Virus record (IMG/VR): IMGVR_UViG_3300020410_000563
Span: 1-22,431 of that record
Direction: 5' to 3' (one strand)
DNA from: a virus
DNA: 22,431 bases
Part shown: piece by piece, positions 5,525 to 14,220 of the stretch
Layout: every line of letters begins with the position of its first letter
Position numbering within the stretch: position 1 is the first letter of the stretch
Program-made: the position numbers and the translations under genes
The notes under the pieces: model-generated
Databases searched by the model: none
Told to the model about the DNA's origin: nothing
Seen by the model: the letters and a program-made list of their open reading frames with translations, nothing else

Positions 5525-8023
5525 ATGAATTTCTATACTTATGCTCGACATTATGGGGACAAGATACTTGTCCGAGGTGTTAAGGATGGAAGAAGGTTTA
5601 TAGGTAAACATGATTTCCGTCCAACATTATTCGTAAAGTCAGATAAGCCAAGCAAATACAAATCAATATATGGTGAAAATGTTTCACCTGTTCAGTTTGA
5701 ATCCAACAAGGAGGCAACCGCCTTCTATGACAGATACAAAGATATATCCAACTTTCCTATATTTGGACAAGACTATTATGGCTATCAGTATATTACAGAA
5801 AAATATCCTGGCATAGTAGAATGGGACGCTAAAAATATTAAGGTTTATTCTATTGATATAGAAACAACCTCGGAAAGTGGATTTCCGAACGTGGACTCTC
5901 CAACCGAGAAGATGTTAGTTATTACCATGCAAGATAACAACACCAAGAAAATAACAACCTTCGGAGTTGGAGAGTTCACACCTACAGACAATGTAAAAGG
6001 ATATGATATAGATTATATCAACTGTAAAGATGAATATACATTACTAAAAACATTCTTAGAATGGTGGCAGGATAATTGTCCAGATGTTATTACAGGCTGG
6101 AACTCTGCCTTATTTGATATTCCTTATTTACTTGCAAGAACAGAAAGAATATTGGGGGAAGGGGAGCATAAGAAGTTTTCTCCCTTCGAGCTTGTAAACA
6201 AACGAAAAGTTAGATTTGCAGCAGGAAGGGAGATGACTGCTTTTGAGATTACAGGTGTTGCACAACTAGACTATCTCGACTTATACAAGAAGTTTACTTA
6301 TGTGACTCGTGAATCTTATAAACTAGACTTTATTGCTGAAACAGAACTAGGCAAGAACAAATTAGAGTCTGGGTTTGATACATTTAAGGAGTTCTATGAG
6401 GGTGACTGGAATAGATTTGTAGAATATAATATTATTGATACAGTTATTGTTGATGAACTAGAAGATAAAATGAAACTTATTGAACTAGCATTGACAATGG
6501 CATATGACGCTAAATGTAACTACAATGATGTCTTCTCAGCAGTTAGAACATGGGATAGTTTACTTTACAATCACTTATGGGAGAAGAACATTGTTATCCA
6601 TCAGAAAAGTGGAAAGAAAGATAGACAGATCGAAGGAGCCTATGTCCAAGAGCCTAAACCAGGTGGTTATGATTGGGTATGTAGCTTTGACGCTACAAGT
6701 CTGTATCCTTCTATACTTATGCAGTATAATATGAGTCCAGAAACTATTGTCCCTGGATTCAAGTATGATGTTAAGGTAGATGACTTGTTAGATAGATACA
6801 AGTTAGACAAACTGAAAGAAAAGAACTATGCTATGGCATCTAATGGCACATGCTATACAAGAGAGAAACAAGGATTGTTTCCTGAGATTGTTCAGAAGTT
6901 CTTTAATGATAGATTAAAATACAAAAAACTAATGCAGGAGGCACAGAAGAAATATCAGGAGACAGGTGCTAAGGCATATCAGAATGAGGTTAGTAAATAC
7001 AACAACTTCCAGATGGCTAGAAAGATTCAACTAAACAGCTTATATGGTGCCCTAGCTAATCAATACTTTAGATTCTATGATGACGATATTGCAGAAGGTA
7101 TTACAATGACAGGACAACTTGTTATTCGAGATACTGCTAAGGCGTTAGATAATTACATGAACAAAGTATGTGGCACAGAAGATGAAATGTATTCTTTTTA
7201 TAGTGATACTGACTCTTGTTATGTAACCTGTAAAAATCTAGTAGAAAACTTCTTCCCTGATAAAGGTGTAGATAAAACAGTTGAACTATTAGATAAGATA
7301 GGAACAGATAAAATAGAACCTGCTATAGATCAGGCAATGACTAAACTTGCTAATTACACAAATGCTTTCGAGAATAAAATATTCTTTAAACGTGAGGTAA
7401 TTGCAGATAAAGGTATATTTGTTGCTAAGAAACGTTATGCCTTGAACGTTTTAGATGATGAAGGATTACGCCTACAAAAGGCAAAACTAAAGGTAATGGG
7501 ACTAGAAATAGTAAGAAGTAGCACTCCTGGCCCTATTAGAGAGTCTCTAAGGGAGGCAGTTAGGCTAATACTTACAAGCACACAAGAAGAATTACATAGT
7601 TTTATAGAGAATACGAAACAAGACTTCCATACTATGACTGCTGAGGATATAGCATTTCCTAGAGGTTGTAACAATATGGCAAAGTATCATTCTACAGCAG
7701 ACATCTATAGTAAAGGCACACCTATACATGTTCGAGGTGGTTTGCTTTACAATTATTATGTGAGTAAATTGAACTTGAACTTAAAATATGAACAGATACA
7801 AGAAGGAGATAAGATTAAGTTTTTATATTTGAAAGAACCTAATCCTCTGAAAGAAAATACTATTGCTTTTGTGGCAAAACTTCCTAATGAGTTTGGATTA
7901 GAAAAGTATGTGGACTATGAACTAATATTCCAAAAGGCATTCTTAGACCCTCTTGATAATATACTAAAGCCTATAGGTTGGCATACAGAACCACAGGCAA
8001 CACTCGAGGATTTATTTGCATGA
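5525..8023 (+). CDS. 43: DNA polymerase gp43 (family B)
   Basis: Replicative DNA polymerase with 3'-5' proofreading, 832 residues (898 in T4). The exonuclease motifs are visible: Exo I at Asp111-x-Glu113 (YSIDIETTS), Exo II in GWNSALFDIPYL and Exo III in YNIIDTVIVDEL. The polymerase motifs follow: motif A FDATSLYPSIL with Asp389, motif B KIQLNSLYGALAN, motif C YSDTDSCY with Asp561 and Asp563, and KKRYAL. The start is ATG, with AAGG upstream. Promoter P1 lies directly ahead, so it can be transcribed independently of regA, unlike a plain read-through arrangement. Its stop overlaps the start of the SET-domain gene. It is intact, with no intron or intein. Confidence 0.97.
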   Translation: MNFYTYARHYGDKILVRGVKDGRRFIGKHDFRPTLFVKSDKPSKYKSIYGENVSPVQFESNKEATAFYDRYKDISNFPIFGQDYYGYQYITEKYPGIVEWDAKNIKVYSIDIETTSESGFPNVDSPTEKMLVITMQDNNTKKITTFGVGEFTPTDNVKGYDIDYINCKDEYTLLKTFLEWWQDNCPDVITGWNSALFDIPYLLARTERILGEGEHKKFSPFELVNKRKVRFAAGREMTAFEITGVAQLDYLDLYKKFTYVTRESYKLDFIAETELGKNKLESGFDTFKEFYEGDWNRFVEYNIIDTVIVDELEDKMKLIELALTMAYDAKCNYNDVFSAVRTWDSLLYNHLWEKNIVIHQKSGKKDRQIEGAYVQEPKPGGYDWVCSFDATSLYPSILMQYNMSPETIVPGFKYDVKVDDLLDRYKLDKLKEKNYAMASNGTCYTREKQGLFPEIVQKFFNDRLKYKKLMQEAQKKYQETGAKAYQNEVSKYNNFQMARKIQLNSLYGALANQYFRFYDDDIAEGITMTGQLVIRDTAKALDNYMNKVCGTEDEMYSFYSDTDSCYVTCKNLVENFFPDKGVDKTVELLDKIGTDKIEPAIDQAMTKLANYTNAFENKIFFKREVIADKGIFVAKKRYALNVLDDEGLRLQKAKLKVMGLEIVRSSTPGPIRESLREAVRLILTSTQEELHSFIENTKQDFHTMTAEDIAFPRGCNNMAKYHSTADIYSKGTPIHVRGGLLYNYYVSKLNLNLKYEQIQEGDKIKFLYLKEPNPLKENTIAFVAKLPNEFGLEKYVDYELIFQKAFLDPLDNILKPIGWHTEPQATLEDLFA

Positions 8024-8379
8024 TGAGAACATTTGGAGACAAAACATATAGACCGTTACCTAAAGAGGTAACGATTACAACATCTAAAATAGATGGATTA
8101 GGATTACATGCCTTACAAAATTTACAGGCAGGAACAGTATTAGGAGAGACTCATGTTCTAGTTCACGATAAGGATAGACTAGAATGGGTAAGAACACCTT
8201 TAGGAGGATTTATTAATCATAGTGATGACCCTAACAGTTATATTGCTACAAATAAAGGAGATAGAATATTACATACTATCAAACCTGTAAAAGCAGGAGA
8301 AGAAATAACTGTTTATTATCGTTTCAAAGGTTATGATGGAACTACAGGTGATGACACAGAAGTAGAAATAGATGCGTAA
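8020..8379 (+). CDS. SET-domain protein, putative lysine methyltransferase
   Basis: A 119-residue minimal SET domain. The motifs run in the family order: SKIDGLGLHALQNLQAGTVLGE (22-43, the SxxGxGL region), GGFINHSDDPNSYI (62-75, the NHS.DPN catalytic/SAM motif) and LHTIKPVKAGEEITVYY (84-100, ending in the GEEI.. .Y motif). SET enzymes use S-adenosylmethionine to methylate lysine side chains. It has no pre- or post-SET zinc region beyond a short acidic tail. The ATG at 8020 overlaps the polymerase stop (ATGATG; 8023 is an alternative). Phage SET proteins are known, but their substrates are not. A protein of the host or the phage replisome could be the target. Confidence 0.8.
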   Translation: MMRTFGDKTYRPLPKEVTITTSKIDGLGLHALQNLQAGTVLGETHVLVHDKDRLEWVRTPLGGFINHSDDPNSYIATNKGDRILHTIKPVKAGEEITVYYRFKGYDGTTGDDTEVEIDA

Positions 8380-8957
8380 TGTATATTAGATTGATGGAAA
8401 ACCAAATAAGAAACATACCTAGTTTCTGGCCTCATGATTGGCCATTTAATGATATTGTAAAAAGATTGCCTGATACAGGTAAACTATTAGAGATAGGTCC
8501 TTATTTAGGAAAGTCTACAACTACATGGGCACAAGAATTTAAGAAGGCAAATAAGGATTGGGACATACATACAATAGATGCTTTTGAAGGTATAAAGAAA
8601 GCATGGCCAGGAATGGAACATTTACAAATAACAGAAGAAGAACATTTAGAAAAATTTAAAAGTAATATATCTGGTTGGGATAATATTACATGGGAAAAGA
8701 CAAGATGGACACCTAATTATAAAGGGTTTAGAGAATATGATGTGTTATTTTATGATGGCTTACATGACTATGAAAGTGTAAACAAAGTATTAGAACATTA
8801 TATAAATGTGGAATGTATTGTAGTAGATGATTATGATATGGAACACGAAGGAACTATGCAGGCAGTAGATGAATTTTATAATTCATTACCTTGGCCTAAG
8901 GAACTAGAACACATAGTTGAAAAAGGTAAGGGTATTGCAGTAATATGGAGAAAGTAA
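8379..8957 (+). CDS. Class I SAM-dependent methyltransferase-like protein
   Basis: A 192-residue Rossmann-type methyltransferase of the Methyltransf_24 kind. The glycine-rich SAM-binding loop is LEIGPYLGKST (37-47). IHTIDAFEG (63-71) supplies the acidic residue after strand 2. YDGLHDYESV (125-134) and CIVVDDYDMEHEGT (146-159) are the typical later motifs of this group. In other organisms these enzymes methylate sugars or small molecules and often sit with glycosyltransferases. Here a UDP-glucose dehydrogenase homologue lies 400 bases on, which suggests glycan or surface modification (inference). It starts at the TAATG overlap with the SET gene; ATG 8394 is an alternative. Confidence 0.8.
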   Translation: MYIRLMENQIRNIPSFWPHDWPFNDIVKRLPDTGKLLEIGPYLGKSTTTWAQEFKKANKDWDIHTIDAFEGIKKAWPGMEHLQITEEEHLEKFKSNISGWDNITWEKTRWTPNYKGFREYDVLFYDGLHDYESVNKVLEHYINVECIVVDDYDMEHEGTMQAVDEFYNSLPWPKELEHIVEKGKGIAVIWRK

Positions 8958-9136
8958 TGAGATCAGAAATGAATGAAAAAGACTTTGATGAATTTGTTAA
9001 AAGAGTTGAAATTCTAGGAGAGAAAGGTTACTCATTAGGTTATGAAGTAACTAAAACTGAAGAAGGAAAGTTCTTAGTAGAAATTATTGGAGAACATGAT
9101 TTTAAAGAATTAGATACATTAACAGAGGGTAGCTAA
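8957..9136 (+). CDS. Small unknown protein (59 aa)
   Basis: A short acidic protein, MRSEMNEKDFDEFVKRVEIL, followed by two predicted strands (GYEVTKTEEGKFLVEIIGE). The ATG at 8957 is favoured because GGAG lies 7 bases upstream and it forms TAATG with the methyltransferase stop. In-frame ATGs at 8945 and 8969 are alternatives. Its end overlaps the next start by one base. I do not recognise the family. Tight coupling on both sides is the main support that it is translated. Confidence 0.55.
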   Translation: MRSEMNEKDFDEFVKRVEILGEKGYSLGYEVTKTEEGKFLVEIIGEHDFKELDTLTEGS

Positions 9137-9321
9137 TGAAAATGAGAAAATACTCTGCCACAGGAGGCAGAAAGGCAAGGCGTGAACGTGCATTAGAACG
9201 TTTACAGAAAACTAACTTCACAACTAAAGTCCTAAACGGCAAGGAACGCAATGAAAAGAACTGGACAAAGAAGAAAGAAGAGGCAATCAAAGTCCTTGAA
9301 TCCAGAATTGCAGGGGCATAA
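9136..9321 (+). CDS. Small basic protein (61 aa)
   Basis: A lysine/arginine-rich protein opening MKMRKYSATGGRKARRERAL, then helix-forming sequence to the end (NWTKKKEEAIKVLESRIAG). The high positive charge suggests nucleic acid or ribosome binding, but no family is recognised. The start overlaps the upstream stop (TAATG). A 54-base gap with no promoter-like sequence separates it from the next gene. Confidence 0.6.
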   Translation: MKMRKYSATGGRKARRERALERLQKTNFTTKVLNGKERNEKNWTKKKEEAIKVLESRIAGA

Positions 9322-9375
9322 AATAAAATTTTTAGAAAAAAGAATAATAGATCAACAATCAAAAATAGAGGAACA

Positions 9376-10155
9376 ATGGCAAGAGATAAACAAGTTGCAA
9401 TCATCGGATACGGATTCGTAGGCAAGGCTACAGAATATCTTTTAGATTATTTTTATCCTGGAACAGAAATACAAATCCATGACCCTGATCAAGGTCATGA
9501 GATAGAAGATTGGAATGGTATTGAATATGCCTTTATTTGTGTTCCAACTAACCTAAAGGGTGATAAATTAGACACATCTATTATAGATAAAGTGTTAAAA
9601 GGATTAAGTGAAAGGTCATGTGCTAATATAGTAACACCTGTAATAAGAAGCACAATAGGTCCTGATCAAGCACTTGATTATTCTCGAAACGGAGCAATAA
9701 TTATGCCAGAGTTTCTTAGAGAACAACATTGGAAAGTAGACGTTGTAGACCCAGACATACCTCTGCTTATAGGATGTGTTAATTGTGATGACTTTATATC
9801 TTTCATTATGGATTGTAATTTAAAAGGTAAGAAAGTTTTTCTTACAGAACCAGCAACAGCAGCTACAATAAAATTATTTAGAAATGCTGCACTAGCAGTT
9901 AATGTAGGATTAGCAAATGACATTCATGGCGTATGTGATGTTTATGGTTTAGATTATCAAGATGTTAAAAACTTTATGATGAATGATAAAACAATGGGCA
10001 CACATTGGGAAGTGCCTGGTCCAGATGGAGAGTTTGGTTTTGGTGGAACTTGTCTACCAAAAGATTTGACTCATGCTTCTGGCCTCGTGTATAATAAGAA
10101 CAATATTATGAAAACGGCCTTAGAGGCTAACAAAACTAGGAGAGATGATGAGTAG
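9376..10155 (+). CDS. UDP-glucose/GDP-mannose dehydrogenase family protein, shortened
   Basis: NAD-dependent sugar-nucleotide dehydrogenase homologue. The N-terminal Rossmann motif is IIGYGFVGKA (9-18). It is followed by FICVPTN (53-59), VIRSTIGP (89-96), PEFLRE (111-116), a central helix with Lys165 and Asn170 (ATIKLFRNAALAV), and the catalytic cysteine box GFGGTCLPKDL with Cys226. Full-length UDP-glucose dehydrogenases have about 400 or more residues and a third, UDP-binding domain. This protein stops at 259, just after the central domain, so it either acts on a different substrate or has a modified activity. GAGG precedes the ATG. It overlaps UvsX by 8 to 11 bases. A role in making a sugar for glycosylation is inferred. 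Confidence 0.85.
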   Translation: MARDKQVAIIGYGFVGKATEYLLDYFYPGTEIQIHDPDQGHEIEDWNGIEYAFICVPTNLKGDKLDTSIIDKVLKGLSERSCANIVTPVIRSTIGPDQALDYSRNGAIIMPEFLREQHWKVDVVDPDIPLLIGCVNCDDFISFIMDCNLKGKKVFLTEPATAATIKLFRNAALAVNVGLANDIHGVCDVYGLDYQDVKNFMMNDKTMGTHWEVPGPDGEFGFGGTCLPKDLTHASGLVYNKNNIMKTALEANKTRRDDE

Positions 10156-11218
10156 TTTGATAGATAGAATAAAGAAAAATTCTACAATAAAAGAGTCTGA
10201 TGTAATTGCAGATTCTAAATTCCTAAATGATAAGGACTTGATACAGACTTCTGTTCCAGCAGTTAATGTTGCATTGAGTGGTAAACTTGATGGAGGTTTG
10301 ACTCCTGGACTTACAGTATTTGCAGGTCCTAGTAAACATTTTAAGACTGCTTTTGCTATGCTATTGGCAAAGGCATATTTAGATAAGTATGAAGATGGAG
10401 TTATCCTATTTTATGATAGTGAGTTTGGTGCTCCACAACAATACTTTGAAACATTTGAAATAGATACAAATAGAGTAATACATAGTCCTATTACAGATAT
10501 TGAACAACTGAAACATGATAGTATGCAGCAGTTGAATAATCTGGAGAGAGGAGATCATGTAATGATTATTGTAGACTCTGTAGGTAACTTGGCATCTAAG
10601 AAAGAAGTAGAAGATGCTTTAGATGGTAAGAGTGTAGCAGACATGACAAGAGCTAAACAAATGAAGTCCTTGTTTAGAATGATTACACCTCATCTAACAA
10701 TTAAAGATATTCCTGCTATTGTAGTGAACCACACATATAAAGAAATAGGATTATTTCCTAAAGATGTTGTTAGTGGAGGCACAGGCATTTATTATTCAGC
10801 AGACAATATCTACATTATAGGTAGAAGGCAACAAAAGACAGGAACAGAAGTTACAGGTTATGAATTTGTAATTAATGTTGAGAAGTCTAGATTTGTTAGA
10901 GAGAAGTCTAAGATTCCTGTAGAAGTATCTTGGGAGGCAGGTATTAGTAAATGGTCTGGCTTACTAGATATGGCTATTGAATCTGGACATGTTATAAAAC
11001 CTAGTAATGGTTGGTATCAGAGAATAGATTCAGATACAGGTGAAGCAGTAGAGCCTAAGGTAAGATCTAAAGACTTAGGTAAAGACTTCTGGTTGCCTAT
11101 ATTACAAGACAAAACATTTTCTGATTGGATTAGAAATAGATATACTATAGGCGCTGTAGATATGATGGCAGCAGAAGTCTCGGACGAAGATATTGAGAAA
11201 GAATACGACAAAGTGTGA
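10148..11218 (+). CDS. uvsX: Recombinase UvsX (RecA-like)
   Basis: ATP-dependent strand-exchange protein that forms filaments on single-stranded DNA and drives recombination-dependent replication in T4-like phages. Walker A is GPSKHFKTAF (about 60-69), Walker B is MIIVDSVGNLASKKE, and the MTRAKQMKSLFRMITP and VVNHTY segments match T4 UvsX. The C-terminal part WSGLLDMAIESGHVIKPSNGWY is also conserved. The product is 356 residues from ATG 10148. This start is preferred over ATG 10145 because AGGAG (10138-10142) then has a 5-base spacing. It begins inside the end of the dehydrogenase gene. Confidence 0.95.
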   Translation: MSSLIDRIKKNSTIKESDVIADSKFLNDKDLIQTSVPAVNVALSGKLDGGLTPGLTVFAGPSKHFKTAFAMLLAKAYLDKYEDGVILFYDSEFGAPQQYFETFEIDTNRVIHSPITDIEQLKHDSMQQLNNLERGDHVMIIVDSVGNLASKKEVEDALDGKSVADMTRAKQMKSLFRMITPHLTIKDIPAIVVNHTYKEIGLFPKDVVSGGTGIYYSADNIYIIGRRQQKTGTEVTGYEFVINVEKSRFVREKSKIPVEVSWEAGISKWSGLLDMAIESGHVIKPSNGWYQRIDSDTGEAVEPKVRSKDLGKDFWLPILQDKTFSDWIRNRYTIGAVDMMAAEVSDEDIEKEYDKV

Positions 11219-11381
11219 TAGGTGTGGAGACAAACTTAATCTAAAGAAAGATAAAGCATATTGTTTCCATAGTGATGAACAAGAAGTTTATATCTGTATC
11301 CCTTGCGTTCGAGAAGTATATACTGATTATGTAAAATTTAATGGTGATGGAAAGTTTATCCCAGATGAAGAACCGAATTGA
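11193..11381 (+). CDS. Zinc-ribbon microprotein (62 aa, TTG start)
   Basis: The sequence has paired cysteine knuckles C8-x2-C11 (KCDRCGDK) and C35-x2-C38 (YICIPCVR), with a further Cys24-x-His26 between them, a layout expected for a small zinc-binding domain. TTG at 11193, inside uvsX, is the only reasonable start ahead of the first knuckle. Its end overlaps the helicase gene. It stands exactly where T4 has the small gene 40 between uvsX and 41, but I see no homology to gp40. A role at the replication fork is a guess from position. Confidence 0.65.
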   Translation: MRKNTTKCDRCGDKLNLKKDKAYCFHSDEQEVYICIPCVREVYTDYVKFNGDGKFIPDEEPN

Positions 11382-12741
11382 ACAAGTAATATTAGAAAAT
11401 TTAATTAAGGATGATGACTTTGTAAGAAAAGTCATTCCTTTTCTAAAGCCTGAATACTTTATGGCATTTGAAGACAATAAAGTATTTAAAATTATTCATG
11501 ACTTTGTAGAAAAGTATAACAATCCGCCTAGTAAACAGGCAATCGTATTAGCATTGAATGAAGATAAGAGTTTGAACGAAGACACTCATGCTAAATGTAT
11601 GGAGGTTGTTAATACATTAAATGGTGATGAAGTAGATAAAGCCTGGTTAGTAGATGAAACAGAAAAGTTCTGTAAAGATAAGGCTTTGTATTTGGGTGTT
11701 ATGGAAAGTATCCAGATAATAGATGGTAAAAAGAAAGACATGTCTACAGATGCTTTGCCCGAGATATTATCTCAGGCATTACAAGTAGGATTTGATACTA
11801 ATGTAGGACATGATTTTATTGAAGATGCTGATAAACGTTTTGATTTTTACAACAGACTAGAAGAAAAAGTTCCTTTTGATCTTGAAATGTTTAATAAGAT
11901 TACAGAAGGTGGATTATCTAACAAGACATTAAATATAGCTCTGGCGGGCACGGGTGTAGGTAAATCCTTGTTTATGTGTCATATGGCGTCTGCTAATATT
12001 GCAGCAGGCAAAAATGTATTATACATTACTCTTGAAATGGCAGAAGAAAGAATAGCAGAACGTATTGATGCTAATCTTATGAACTTGCCTATAATGGAAC
12101 TCAAGGATTTATCTAAACCTATGTATGAAGACAGAATACAAAAGTTGAAAGATAAGTATGAAGGCAGATTAATTGTTAAGGAATATCCTACAGCATCTGC
12201 ACATGCAGGACACTTTAAGGCTTTGATAAATGAATTGAAACTAAAAAGAAACTTCTTTCCAGATATAATTTTTGTAGACTATTTGAATATATGCACAAGT
12301 TCTAGATTTAGGCCAGGTAGTAGTGCTAACTCCTATACAATTATTAAGAGTATTGCAGAAGAGCTTAGGGGCTTAGCAGTAGAACAAGATGTTCCTATAT
12401 TTAGTGCTACACAAACAACAAGAGGTGGTTATAATTCTAGTGATGTAGATTTGACAGACACCTCAGAAAGTTTTGGTTTGCCTGCTACAGCAGACTTGAT
12501 GTTTGCTATTATTAGCACAGAAGAACTAGAAAACATGGGACAGTTTATGATTAAACAATTAAAGAATAGATATGCTGACCCTACAAGAAACAAAAGATTT
12601 ATGATTGGTGTTGATAGAGCTAAAATGAAACTGTTTGATTTAGAACAGTCTGCACAGACAGCACTTACAGACGCCAACATAGACGTTCCGGTATTTGATA
12701 GAGGAAAACAGGAAGACAAATATGGAGACATTAAATTTTAA
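11341..12741 (+). CDS. 41: Replicative DNA helicase gp41 (DnaB-like)
   Basis: Hexameric 5'-3' helicase of the T4 primosome, which works with the gp61 primase and with UvsX-dependent replication. The N-terminal domain (FVRKVIPFLKPEYF, WLVDETEKFCKDKALYL) leads to the RecA-type core with Walker A GTGVGKS (203-209), YITLEMAEERIAERIDAN, Walker B DIIFVDYLNICTSSRF and SATQTTRGGY. The end DRAKMKLFDLEQSAQ and the final YGDIKF are typical of marine T4-like gp41. Translation may begin at ATG 11341 or at ATG 11365 (MKNRIEQVILENLI); the latter better matches the family length. It overlaps genes on both sides. Confidence 0.95.
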   Translation: MVMESLSQMKNRIEQVILENLIKDDDFVRKVIPFLKPEYFMAFEDNKVFKIIHDFVEKYNNPPSKQAIVLALNEDKSLNEDTHAKCMEVVNTLNGDEVDKAWLVDETEKFCKDKALYLGVMESIQIIDGKKKDMSTDALPEILSQALQVGFDTNVGHDFIEDADKRFDFYNRLEEKVPFDLEMFNKITEGGLSNKTLNIALAGTGVGKSLFMCHMASANIAAGKNVLYITLEMAEERIAERIDANLMNLPIMELKDLSKPMYEDRIQKLKDKYEGRLIVKEYPTASAHAGHFKALINELKLKRNFFPDIIFVDYLNICTSSRFRPGSSANSYTIIKSIAEELRGLAVEQDVPIFSATQTTRGGYNSSDVDLTDTSESFGLPATADLMFAIISTEELENMGQFMIKQLKNRYADPTRNKRFMIGVDRAKMKLFDLEQSAQTALTDANIDVPVFDRGKQEDKYGDIKF

Positions 12742-13456
12742 TGATATCGAATGGGAAGTATTGGACACACCAATCGCGAAAAGATATTCTAAGTTTCTAA
12801 AAGATAGAGAAGACACAAAACAATTCTTCTATATGGGAGAAACAAAAACACAAATTAAAGACGAAATAGAAAAGATAGCATACATGAAAGGTGCTCCTAC
12901 TATGGACTTGAATGATCTACATGAATATTTCGCAGATCATGAGGACGATGAAGACTTACAAAGACTAAATCATCTTATTCATTATTATGAATTGATAGAT
13001 AATAATTATCCTCCTCGATGGGGGTTTGAACCTACAGCAGATTATATTGGATTGCTTGAAGAAGACTTTGATCAGTTTACATTGACAAGACAATATGGTT
13101 ATTTGTATATAGGTTATCCTCATGTAGGCAAACATTTTGCAGAGATAGTATTTTCTAATGATGTAGATATTAAAGAAGAGCAATATCATCCTCAGGAAAT
13201 ATGTAGAACAAATTTTTTCTGTTGGCTAGGTAAAGAGATTTCTAGTCCGCCTGTAACGTTTTGGAATAAAGCACAAAAGGTTCATAAACAGGTAAAAGAT
13301 AGATTAAATTTGCCTGAAATGGATGATCCTGCATTGCGCATGGGCTATATTCCGTTTGCCAAGTTAAAGACTCGTATAAATAGTAATGAACTTGTTAGTC
13401 ACCTATTGAAAGTGAAACAAAGTTCTACTAATTATACGGAGTTATTTAATGGCTGA
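12722..13456 (+). CDS. Conserved phage protein of unknown function (244 aa)
   Basis: I do not recognise a domain. The 244-residue protein begins METLNFNDIEWEVL, is rich in acidic and aromatic residues, and has a compact central part (YPPRWGFEPTADYIGLLEEDF, QYGYLYIGYPHVGKHFAEIVFSND) followed by CRTNFFCWLGKE and a basic C-terminal third. There is no membrane segment or signal. ATG 12722 is chosen because GGAAG stands 6 bases upstream; the frame extends to a TTG at 12695 within gp41. It overlaps the helicase by 20 bases. Position suggests a replication accessory role, but nothing in the sequence proves it. Confidence 0.75.
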   Translation: METLNFNDIEWEVLDTPIAKRYSKFLKDREDTKQFFYMGETKTQIKDEIEKIAYMKGAPTMDLNDLHEYFADHEDDEDLQRLNHLIHYYELIDNNYPPRWGFEPTADYIGLLEEDFDQFTLTRQYGYLYIGYPHVGKHFAEIVFSNDVDIKEEQYHPQEICRTNFFCWLGKEISSPPVTFWNKAQKVHKQVKDRLNLPEMDDPALRMGYIPFAKLKTRINSNELVSHLLKVKQSSTNYTELFNG

Positions 13457-13805
13457 AGGTAAAAGAGAAAATTTTGTTGAAATCAGTTTAGATGAATACG
13501 AAGAACTCAAAGCACAAATACCAGACCCAGACGAAGAAAAAGTTTCTGGCAAACCTTGGTGGCAAGCACCAGATGAAAGAGGTTGGATTTGGGTAGCACC
13601 TGAGTATTTTAGCAGATGGAGATTATTTCCACGTGCTTTTATATCCATGTATATCTACTTGTTATTTGAAGTAACAATGTGGTTCATGGCTTTACCAGAC
13701 CCTAATTCACAACAAGCAGGACTTGTTTCTGTTATTGTAGGGGCTGGAGCTGCTTGGTTCGGACTATATGTAAACAGCACATCAACAGACTTTAAGAAAG
13801 ATTAA
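13449..13805 (+). CDS. Two-helix membrane protein (118 aa)
   Basis: The soluble acidic N-terminal part (about 1-60, with WWQAPDERGWIWVAPEYFSRW) is followed by two membrane helices at about 63-82 (FISMYIYLLFEVTMWFMAL) and 89-108 (AGLVSVIVGAGAAWFGLYV), and a short tail. The second helix is glycine/alanine-rich, as in oligomerising membrane proteins. A holin-like role is possible from size and topology, but the spanins lie 8 kb away, so I leave it unassigned. A TATAAATA at 13375-13382 lies 67 bases upstream, inside the previous gene, and could be a late promoter. GGAG precedes the ATG. Confidence 0.7.
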   Translation: MAEGKRENFVEISLDEYEELKAQIPDPDEEKVSGKPWWQAPDERGWIWVAPEYFSRWRLFPRAFISMYIYLLFEVTMWFMALPDPNSQQAGLVSVIVGAGAAWFGLYVNSTSTDFKKD

Positions 13806-13806
13806 C

Positions 13807-14220
13807 ATGCCTACAATAGAATTAAGCACATACTATGTTGAGTTCATAGGGTTTTTACTTACCTTGATGTTAGGTCTAGGTTTGAAAGACTGGGCTGGTT
13901 CTTTCATAAAGGGTATGAAATTCAGAATAAATCCTGCCTTTAAAGAAGGAGACAAAGTATTATTAGATGGTTGTCCAGCACTAATAGTTAAAATAGGATA
14001 TTCAGAAACAGTATTTGGAGTATATGGAAAAGATGGTTACACCTGGAGATATGTCCCTAATACTAGAATAGAGTATTTGAAACTAGAGAAGATTGTTGAC
14101 CCTGAACTACATAGGGACACAGATCAAGAAAAAGCACAAAGAATAATAGACGCAATACAAGACGCTAATATTGAGGCAAACCAACAGGAGATAACAAAAA
14201 TAAAAAATGGAGACAAGTGA
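13807..14220 (+). CDS. Membrane protein with MscS-like beta domain
   Basis: A 137-residue protein with one N-terminal membrane helix (about 9-27, YYVEFIGFLLTLMLGLGLK) followed by a beta-rich segment FKEGDKVLLDGCPALIVKIGYSETVFGVYG and YTWRYVPNTRIEYLKLEKI. The order 'F..GD.v...g..g.V..I....T......g....VPN..i' is that of the beta domain of small mechanosensitive channels (MscS). The pore helix TM3 of MscS is not obvious, and only one membrane segment remains. It may form a reduced channel or modify the host channel; both are inference. A coiled-coil-like tail (110-137) ends the protein. The start follows the previous stop by one base. Confidence 0.65.
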   Translation: MPTIELSTYYVEFIGFLLTLMLGLGLKDWAGSFIKGMKFRINPAFKEGDKVLLDGCPALIVKIGYSETVFGVYGKDGYTWRYVPNTRIEYLKLEKIVDPELHRDTDQEKAQRIIDAIQDANIEANQQEITKIKNGDK

